NCBI GenBank assembly: GCA_910588875.1
Contig: CAJURT010000056.1
Coordinates: 1 to 18,608 of the forward strand
DNA from: an uncultured Lachnospiraceae bacterium
GTDB lineage: Bacteria; Bacillota; Clostridia; Lachnospirales; Lachnospiraceae
Direction: 5' to 3'
DNA length: 18,608 nt
Part shown: positions 13,307-18,608 of the stretch, one piece after another
Layout: every line of letters starts with the position of its first letter
Position numbering within the stretch: the stretch's first letter is position 1
Notes under the pieces: model-generated
Seen by the model: only the letters and a program-made list of their open reading frames with translations
Told to the model about the DNA's origin: nothing
The model's database searches: none
Made by a program: the position numbers and the translations under genes

Positions 13307-16210
13307 ATGGATTGCTGGAGGTTTTTGGGGATTAGCCCTACAGAGGATGAGGGGGAGATCAGGAAGGCTTACCTGGAGAAACTGCCAGGCTATCATCCGG
13401 AAGAAGATCCGGATGGCTTCCGGCAGCTTCGTCAGGCGATGGAGGAGGCCTTAAAGGAGGCCGGCCGCAGGAAGGAAGAACAAAAGAACAGGGAAAACCA
13501 GGGATTTTGTGAAAGCGGGATGTTGGGAAGGGAGGAGATCCAGGGCTTTCTGAAAAGGGCAGAGGAAACCTACCGTGATTATGGCTGCCGGATTCAGCCG
13601 CAGGAGTGGGAAGAACTGCTGTCCCTGCCTGTTTGCCAGGAACTGGAGAGCCAGCGGGAAGCCGGGTGGGCCCTGCTGGGATTTTTGATGGACCATTTTC
13701 ATTTGCCCCATTCCTGTTTCCAGGTATTTGACAAGCATTTTGGGTGGCAGGATGATGAGGATGAATTGTACCGGAGGTTTCCCGAAGGCTTTATGGATTA
13801 TCTGTTTGACCGGATCCGGGAGGAGGACACTTTCCGCTATGAAATCCTGGAAGTGAGGGAGGATTTTGATTACGATAAGTTCTGTGAAACTTTCTATTCC
13901 CTCCGGAGGGCGCTGGGGGATAAGAACCGGGAGGATGTGGAGGCAGCCTTGGAGATCCTGTCGGCCATGGGTATGGAACATCCGGATCTTACGATATTAA
14001 AGATCCGCCACGAGGCAATGCAAAGAGGCCATGAGCAACAGGCGTGGGAGATGGCCAGGGAACTGTTTGCACAGGATGGGGACTATTCCGGAACCCGCTA
14101 CTGGTATGTACGGACTGCAATGGATTATGAGGATTCCGGGGCAGATTCGGACCAGTTGGAGGAATTGCTCAAATCCCTGCTGGAGAGGGACCAAGCTGCA
14201 CCGGGCTATTGGCAGCTGATGGGGGACTACCTGTTCAGGAAAGAAGAGTTCGCTATGGCACTGACCTGCTACCAGCGCTGTCAGAGATGTTCAGAGGAAC
14301 GATGGGAATATGTGGAGGAACAGATCAGGGAGACGGCGAAAAAGCTTGCCAGCCAGATGGAGGAGGATCCGGAATTTGATGACTGCTGGCAGCTGGCCAA
14401 TGTCTGCTGGCAGGGAGAATTATATCAAAGGGTCCGGGAACTTCTGGAGGGCTTTGAACCGCAAGAAGAGCAGGAAATGTCCTGGCTGATTATGATGGCG
14501 GGAAGCTGCCACGGCATGGGGGACTATGCTTTGGCCGTAAAATACCGGAAGAAGATCTGGGATGGCATGGACCAGGGGGAACGTCCTTATCGGCTTTACC
14601 TGGATCTGGCTGAGGACTATAAGCTGGCTGGTGACAATGAACGGGCAATAGGGATTTATGAACAGGCCAGGAAGGCATTTCCGGGGGATCCGGAGATCTG
14701 TTACAGGCTGGCAGAGATTTTGTCCAACAGCGGAAAGATGGAAGAGGCAGAAAAGCTGTGTGGCGAGGCATTGCAATCCGGCTTCCACAAGGATGCATTT
14801 AATCTGCGGATGGAGATCCTTTTGGATCTGGAACGCTACCAGGAGGTTAAGGAGATTGCTAAGGATATCCTGGGAAAAGGCTATCAAAGCGCCCAGAACC
14901 GGTACTATTATGTGCGGGCGTTGCGGGGGCTGGAAGAGAATGAGGAGGCGGAAGAGGTCTTAAAAAAGCTGGCAGAGCAGACTGGGGAGGCAGGGGTGGT
15001 ATGCCAGGAATATGCCGGGCTGTGTTCGGATTTAGACCGCCCTGCAGAGGCATTGTCCTGGATTGAAAAAGCCCTTGCGGAACGGGTTACCTTGACACGG
15101 CAATACATGAAAGGCCAATATCTTCATGACCTGAAACGTTATGAGGAGGAAGTGGCAATATATGAGGCGATGCTTGGGGCAGGGATAGATACCTACTATG
15201 TCTACTATCGCCTGGCCAGGGCCCAGGAAAGCCTGCACCGTTATGAGGAGGCAGAAGCAGCATTCCGGCAGTCTTTAGAACGTAATGAAGCCAATGGCGT
15301 AGCCTGGGATGGCCTGGGCGATATGCTGCAGAACCAAGGAAAATGGGAGGAGGCAGCATGTGCCTATGAAAAGGGATGGGAGAACGGAAATTTCCAGTCG
15401 ATCCGTGACCTTTGCCGCCTGATGAAGCGTACCCACCAGGACGAACGTGCATTTAAGTACCTGGAGAAGGGGTTTGAGACGTTGCCGGATGACGGCAGCC
15501 TTCTGTGGATTAAGGCTACTTTGCTGCGCCGCCAGAAAAAATATGAGGAGGCAGTGCGCTGTCTGGGACGTTATATGGAAGTAAAACCTTCCCAGACGGC
15601 TTCGGCATACCGGGAGAGCGGGATTTGCTGGGAAAAGGCTAAGGAATATGAGAAGGCGGAGGATGCCTACCAGAGAGCCATTGACTATGACCCGGAGAGC
15701 GCCAGAAGCTGGAGGATGTTTGGCAAATATTTTGACGAGGAGAGGGAGCAGCCGGAGAAGGCTCTTATGTACCTGGAAAAGTCGGTAGCCCTGGATCCGG
15801 AAAGTACTTATGGATGGATGAAACTGGGGGAAGTGTATGAGAAATTGGGACGTCAGCAGGAGGCCATGGACTGCTATGGACGTTCTCTGGAAAATTACCG
15901 GAAGGAGATTGAGAAAGATCCGTCGGATTGCTGCAGCCATGAGGGGATGGCAGATGTGCTGATCCATCTGGGGCGGCTTGAGGAGGCAGAGGAGATGGTA
16001 CGGAAAGCCATTTCATTGCAGTGCATGGTATTTACCTGCAGTTCCCCGGTCTGCTACGAGGCACTGGAGGATATGGCAAAGCTGGAGGAACGGCGCGGGA
16101 ATCTTGAGAAGGCACTGGAATGGATGGAACGTGCCGGGGAATGTTCGGTGACGGATTATTACCCCAAAGAGATCGCCCGCCTGAAGGAAGCCATAAAAGC
16201 ACGGGGATGA
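13307..16210 (+). CDS. Large J-like/TPR protein of unknown function
   Basis: Cytoplasmic protein of 967 residues with no signal peptide or membrane segment. Residues 2-50 resemble a J-domain: WRFLGISPTEDEGEIRKAYL, then LPGYHPEEDPDGFRQLRQA. The HPD tripeptide that activates Hsp70 is HPE at 30-32. Residues about 75-200 form a helical region with WEELLSLPVCQELE and FLMDHFHLPHSCFQVFDKHFGW, which I recall from bacterial J-domain proteins with C-terminal repeats. From about 300 to the end there are a dozen or more TPR-like helix pairs, clearest at about 427-493 (RAIGIYEQARKAFPGDPEIC) and 766-905 (KAEDAYQRAIDYDPESA, KALMYLEKSVALDPEST, LEEAEEMVRKAI). The TPRs form a peptide-binding superhelix, so a chaperone-linked scaffold is plausible. 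It lies 15 bp after ecfT and 12 bp before truA, so it is cotranscribed with both. Its function is not known to me. Confidence 0.85.
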   Translation: MDCWRFLGISPTEDEGEIRKAYLEKLPGYHPEEDPDGFRQLRQAMEEALKEAGRRKEEQKNRENQGFCESGMLGREEIQGFLKRAEETYRDYGCRIQPQEWEELLSLPVCQELESQREAGWALLGFLMDHFHLPHSCFQVFDKHFGWQDDEDELYRRFPEGFMDYLFDRIREEDTFRYEILEVREDFDYDKFCETFYSLRRALGDKNREDVEAALEILSAMGMEHPDLTILKIRHEAMQRGHEQQAWEMARELFAQDGDYSGTRYWYVRTAMDYEDSGADSDQLEELLKSLLERDQAAPGYWQLMGDYLFRKEEFAMALTCYQRCQRCSEERWEYVEEQIRETAKKLASQMEEDPEFDDCWQLANVCWQGELYQRVRELLEGFEPQEEQEMSWLIMMAGSCHGMGDYALAVKYRKKIWDGMDQGERPYRLYLDLAEDYKLAGDNERAIGIYEQARKAFPGDPEICYRLAEILSNSGKMEEAEKLCGEALQSGFHKDAFNLRMEILLDLERYQEVKEIAKDILGKGYQSAQNRYYYVRALRGLEENEEAEEVLKKLAEQTGEAGVVCQEYAGLCSDLDRPAEALSWIEKALAERVTLTRQYMKGQYLHDLKRYEEEVAIYEAMLGAGIDTYYVYYRLARAQESLHRYEEAEAAFRQSLERNEANGVAWDGLGDMLQNQGKWEEAACAYEKGWENGNFQSIRDLCRLMKRTHQDERAFKYLEKGFETLPDDGSLLWIKATLLRRQKKYEEAVRCLGRYMEVKPSQTASAYRESGICWEKAKEYEKAEDAYQRAIDYDPESARSWRMFGKYFDEEREQPEKALMYLEKSVALDPESTYGWMKLGEVYEKLGRQQEAMDCYGRSLENYRKEIEKDPSDCCSHEGMADVLIHLGRLEEAEEMVRKAISLQCMVFTCSSPVCYEALEDMAKLEERRGNLEKALEWMERAGECSVTDYYPKEIARLKEAIKARG

Positions 16211-16222
16211 GAGGATGGCGGA

Positions 16223-17335
16223 ATGAAGAGAATTAAGCTGGTGGTGGCTTATGACGGCACCAACTATTGCGGCTGGCAGTTTCAGAAGAATGGCATCACT
16301 ATAGAAGAGGTGCTGAACCGGGAACTGACATCGCTTTTAAAAGAACCCATCGCTGTGGTCGGCGCCAGCCGGACGGATGCCGGAGTGCATGCCCTGGGGA
16401 ATGTGGCGGTGTTTGACACGGAGAACCGGATGGCAGCAGATAAGGTCTGCCTGGCAGTTAACCAGAGCCTTCCGGAGGATATCCGGGTGCAAAGTTCCCA
16501 GGAGGTGCCGCTTACCTGGCATCCCAGGAAGGCGAATTGCGTGAAGACTTATGAATACCGGGTTGAGAACCGGAGGATAGCCCTGCCTACCAAACGTCTG
16601 TATTCCTACTTTTGTTATTATCCCCTGGATGTGGAAAGGATGCGCCAGGCTGCCGGTTTTTTGTTGGGCGAGCATGATTTTAAAAGTTTTTGCACAGCGA
16701 AAAGCAATGTGGAGGATACGGTACGGACAATTTACTGCCTGGATATCGAAAAGGATGGGGACAGTATTGTGTTCCGGATCAGTGGCAGCGGTTTTTTGTA
16801 TAATATGGTGAGGATTATTGTGGGTACCCTGCTGCAGGTGGGCACCGGTGCGCTCCGGCCAGAAGAAGTGGCGTCGGTCCTGGCGGCCAGGGACCGGCGC
16901 AAGGCAGGGCCTACGGCCCCGGCCCGGGGGCTGACGTTGGTAGATATGAAATATGAAGAGGAACTTCCCCAATGGCAGCAAAGCAAAAACAGTGAGTGGG
17001 AATACCAGATTCTCCAGTCCCATATCAGAGAAGCCCAGACAGCATATTTCCTGATAGAACGCTGCCTGGACGGGGAATGGGAGGGGCTGGTGCGCCGCAA
17101 CGTCCACCATGCGTTCCAGAATGGGGCAAGGTTTGTGCTTATGGCTGACCTGGAGAAGAACCGTTTACAGGCGGGGCAGAGGTATGGATACTACCGCATT
17201 GACCGATGGGAGGAGGGAAGGCTTGGGGAAGCTTTCCGGCTCCTGGATGAAGAGGAGAAAATTTCTCTTTGCCGCAAAGCCGGCGGCTGCACGGCCTGGT
17301 TTTGTGCAGTGGATGGGAAAGAAGAGGGGAATTAA
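16223..17335 (+). CDS. truA: tRNA pseudouridine(38-40) synthase TruA with an extra C-terminal domain
   Basis: Converts uridines 38, 39 and 40 of tRNA anticodon stems to pseudouridine. Residues 1-244 are a complete TruA: KLVVAYDGTNYCGWQFQ at the start, the catalytic Asp52 in GASRTDAGVHALG, the EHDFKSFCTA segment at 150-159, FLYNMVRIIVGTLLQVGTG at 191-209, and the usual ending PARGLTLVDMKY. Bacterial TruA normally stops near here (about 245-270 residues). This protein runs on in frame to 370 residues, adding about 126 residues that I do not recognise. The extra part is rich in charged and aromatic residues (YGYYRIDRWEEGRLGEAFRL) and has three cysteines near the end (LCRKAGGCTAWFC). It is 12 bp after the J-like/TPR gene and is the last gene of the operon. 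The ribosomal protein promoter begins 53 bp after the stop. Confidence 0.93.
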   Translation: MKRIKLVVAYDGTNYCGWQFQKNGITIEEVLNRELTSLLKEPIAVVGASRTDAGVHALGNVAVFDTENRMAADKVCLAVNQSLPEDIRVQSSQEVPLTWHPRKANCVKTYEYRVENRRIALPTKRLYSYFCYYPLDVERMRQAAGFLLGEHDFKSFCTAKSNVEDTVRTIYCLDIEKDGDSIVFRISGSGFLYNMVRIIVGTLLQVGTGALRPEEVASVLAARDRRKAGPTAPARGLTLVDMKYEEELPQWQQSKNSEWEYQILQSHIREAQTAYFLIERCLDGEWEGLVRRNVHHAFQNGARFVLMADLEKNRLQAGQRYGYYRIDRWEEGRLGEAFRLLDEEEKISLCRKAGGCTAWFCAVDGKEEGN

Positions 17336-17388
17336 TGCCCGGATCGCCAAAACCATAGGAATTATGGGAAAATGCAAGCAAAAAATGG

Positions 17389-17417
17389 TTGACATGGATG
17401 TTGTCCTATAATATAAT
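17389..17417 (+). promoter_or_regulatory. Promoter of rplM-rpsI
   Basis: TTGACA (17389-17394), exactly 17 nt, TATAAT (17412-17417): both hexamers are perfect consensus, as expected for ribosomal protein genes. A second TATAAT at 17407-17412 overlaps it but would leave only 12 nt of spacer. Transcription should start near 17424. Confidence 0.88.
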
Positions 17418-17423
17418 TAATAA

Positions 17424-17564
17424 CTGCGATGTTGAGGAAAATGCCGAAGCCAAAGCCCCGGATAAGCATTTCACACTCAGCAGATATAAAAGATAAAAGT
17501 AAGAATATTTTGACTGCGGCACAGGCTGCGGTATGAAACCGGTAAGTTAACAGGAGGTTGACCA
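17424..17564 (+). promoter_or_regulatory. Structured rplM leader, possible L13-binding autoregulatory element
   Basis: The leader of about 140 nt can fold. AAATGC (17439-17444) pairs with GCATTT (17466-17471), extended by TGAG/CTCA (17433-17436 with 17476-17479). The last 55 nt, with GACTGCGGCACAGG and then GGTATGAAACCGG before the ribosome binding site, resemble the L13 leader known upstream of rplM in Firmicutes (Rfam L13_leader). By that model L13 would repress its own synthesis. The match is from memory and not tested against a covariance model. Confidence 0.45.
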
Positions 17565-17999
17565 ATGAAGAGTTTTATGGCTAGTCCGGCGACGATTGAG
17601 AGAAAGTGGTATGTAGTGGATGCTGCCGGCTGTACGTTAGGACGTCTGGCTTCGGAAGTGGCAAAAGTATTGAGAGGGAAGAATAAACCGATCTTCACCC
17701 CCCATATGGACTGCGGCGACTATGTGATTGTTGTGAATGCAGAAAAGGTGAAGGTGACCGGCAAAAAGCTGGATCAGAAGATTTATTATAGCCACTCCGA
17801 TTATGTGGGCGGCATGAAACAGACCACCCTCAAAGAGATGATGGCAAAGAAGCCGGAGAAGGTTGTGGAACTGGCTGTGAAGGGTATGCTTCCGAAGGGA
17901 CCTTTGGGTAGGAGCATGATGACTAAGCTTCATGTGTATGCGGGACCGGATCACGAGCAGGCCGCGCAGAAGCCGGAAGCCCTGGAAATCAAATTTTAA
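17565..17999 (+). CDS. rplM: 50S ribosomal protein L13
   Basis: Large-subunit ribosomal protein that acts early in 50S assembly, bound to 23S rRNA. The 144-residue length is standard. Family features run in order: MASPATIERKWYVVDAAG, LGRLASEVAKVLRGKNKP, TPHMDCGDYVIVVNAEKV, TGKKLDQKIYYSHSDYVGG, VKGMLPKGPLGRSM and LHVYAGPDHEQAAQKPE. The ATG at 17565 is preceded by AGGAGG at 17551-17556. It heads the conserved rplM-rpsI pair, with a 29-bp gap to rpsI, and has its own consensus promoter and structured leader. Nothing unusual in the coding sequence. Confidence 0.98.
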   Translation: MKSFMASPATIERKWYVVDAAGCTLGRLASEVAKVLRGKNKPIFTPHMDCGDYVIVVNAEKVKVTGKKLDQKIYYSHSDYVGGMKQTTLKEMMAKKPEKVVELAVKGMLPKGPLGRSMMTKLHVYAGPDHEQAAQKPEALEIKF

Positions 18000-18028
18000 T
18001 CGAAAGGTACTGAAAGGAGGAAGTTATC

Positions 18029-18418
18029 ATGGCAGACAAATATTATGGAACAGGCAGAAGGAAAAAATCCATTGCCAGAGTGTATCTGATGCCGGGAACC
18101 GGTAAGATTACAATCAATAAGAGAGACATTGATCAATATCTGGGTCTGGAGACCTTGAAGGTGATCGTCCGCCAGCCGCTGGTGGCGACGGAGACCACGG
18201 ATAAGTATGATGTACAGGTGAATGTGCGTGGCGGCGGTTTCAGCGGGCAGGCAGGCGCCATCCGTCATGGCATTGCAAGGGCGTTGCTGCATGTTGACAG
18301 CGATTACCGCCCCATCCTTAAGAAGGCAGGTTTCCTGACCAGGGATCCGCGTATGAAGGAGAGAAAGAAGTACGGCTTGAAGTCCGCACGTAGGGCTCCT
18401 CAGTTCAGCAAGCGATAA
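18029..18418 (+). CDS. rpsI: 30S ribosomal protein S9
   Basis: Small-subunit ribosomal protein whose C-terminal tail reaches the P-site tRNA. It has 129 residues, standard for bacterial S9. Typical segments are YYGTGRRKKSIARVYLMPG, VRGGGFSGQAGAIRHGIARA, LKKAGFLTRDPRMKERKKYG and the basic C-terminus SARRAPQFSKR, whose final Lys-Arg is the tRNA-contacting end. The ATG at 18029 follows AAAGGAGGAAG. It is cotranscribed with rplM and followed by a strong terminator. The 3' end of rpsI is a known insertion site for integrative elements in some Firmicutes; here the reading frame and its end look normal. Confidence 0.98.
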   Translation: MADKYYGTGRRKKSIARVYLMPGTGKITINKRDIDQYLGLETLKVIVRQPLVATETTDKYDVQVNVRGGGFSGQAGAIRHGIARALLHVDSDYRPILKKAGFLTRDPRMKERKKYGLKSARRAPQFSKR

Positions 18419-18443
18419 TTACAGGCAGAATAAGAGATTTAGA

Positions 18444-18481
18444 AAAACCCTTGAAAGTCCAGTATTTTCAAGGGTTTTCTT
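18444..18481 (+). terminator. Terminator of rplM-rpsI
   Basis: AAAACCCTTGAAA (18444-18456) pairs perfectly over 13 bp with TTTCAAGGGTTTT (18466-18478), and TTTTCTTT overlaps and follows the stem end. The A-run on the 5' side makes it partly bidirectional. Confidence 0.88.
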
Positions 18482-18531
18482 TATGTATGCGTTTTCTGGA
18501 ATTGCGGTAAAAAGTGCTGGATTTTGAAGTG

Positions 18532-18562
18532 TAGCACACACATAGCACACAAGTAGCACACA
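18532..18562. repeat. Three direct repeats of TAGCACACA at 11-bp spacing
   Basis: Copies lie at 18532-18540, 18543-18551 and 18554-18562, each separated by 2 nt, so the period is exactly 11 bp, about one helical turn. They are in the gene-free tail downstream of the rpsI terminator. Such phased short repeats fit a protein-binding array, for example arm-type sites of a tyrosine integrase, but no integrase gene is in the window. Confidence 0.7.
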
Positions 18563-18608
18563 AACGAGAGCATAAAAATCTTGTGTCTTGCGTAAGACTT
18601 TTGTATAA

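Noticed and set aside
16337..17110. 257-codon open frame on the minus strand opposite truA
   Set aside because: The TruA frame has clear motifs. The antisense product resembles no family, has no good ribosome binding site that I can see, and is a codon-bias shadow.
17389..17412. rplM promoter using the first TATAAT at 17407
   Set aside because: The spacer to TTGACA would be only 12 nt. The overlapping TATAAT at 17412 gives exactly 17 nt.
18532..18562. CRISPR array
   Set aside because: The repeats are 9 bp with 2-bp gaps, far too short for repeat-spacer units, and no cas gene is present.

Overview
The window looks like chromosomal DNA from an anaerobic, moderately GC-rich member of the Lachnospiraceae (Clostridia). 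The signs are strong AGGAGG-type ribosome binding sites, Firmicute-type TTGACA/TATAAT promoters, a group II ECF transporter core (ecfA1-ecfA2-ecfT) near truA and rplM-rpsI as is usual in Clostridia, and a bioY-B-D-A biotin cluster behind a BirA-type operator. The genus is not determined. Every gene inside the window is intact; only the first is cut, by the window edge.

Layout. (1) 1-1457: 3' part of a mannitol-dehydrogenase/fructuronate-reductase family gene, followed by a 28-bp near-perfect palindrome. (2) 1634-2503: an OGG1-type 8-oxoguanine DNA glycosylase, convergent with (3) a MATE efflux pump on the minus strand (2601-3932), which is divergent from a LysR-type regulator (4030-4926). (4) 4942-8881: the biotin operon. 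A BirA-like operator covers the -35 box of a consensus promoter. A leader of about 115 nt with a terminator-like hairpin follows, then bioY, bioB, bioD and bioA, with bioB/bioD and bioD/bioA overlapping, and a closing terminator. (5) 8899-10302: a secreted protein with choline-binding-type cell-wall repeats, with its own promoter and a 19-bp hairpin at the predicted mRNA 5' end, followed by several terminator-like hairpins. (6) 10534-17335: a probable operon of ecfA1, ecfA2, ecfT, a large J-like/TPR protein and a TruA with an extra C-terminal domain. (7) 17389-18481: rplM-rpsI with a consensus promoter, a structured leader and a terminator. (8) 18482-18608: a gene-free tail with three 11-bp-spaced repeats just downstream of rpsI.

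How the genes work together. BioY is the biotin-binding S-component of ECF transporters, and the energising module it would need (EcfA1A2T) is encoded 5 kb downstream in a separate transcription unit. The cell can therefore probably import biotin and also finish its synthesis through BioA, BioD and BioB. No early-pathway gene (bioF, bioC, bioH, bioW) is in the window. BioB lacks one of the cysteines that hold the auxiliary cluster in the E. coli enzyme.

The least explained items are the J-like/TPR protein between ecfT and truA (HPE in place of HPD), the roughly 126-residue C-terminal extension of TruA, the leader hairpin before bioY, and the repeats downstream of rpsI. I see no phage, IS, CRISPR or defence system, and no clearly new multi-gene system. 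The unusual content lies in variants of known genes.
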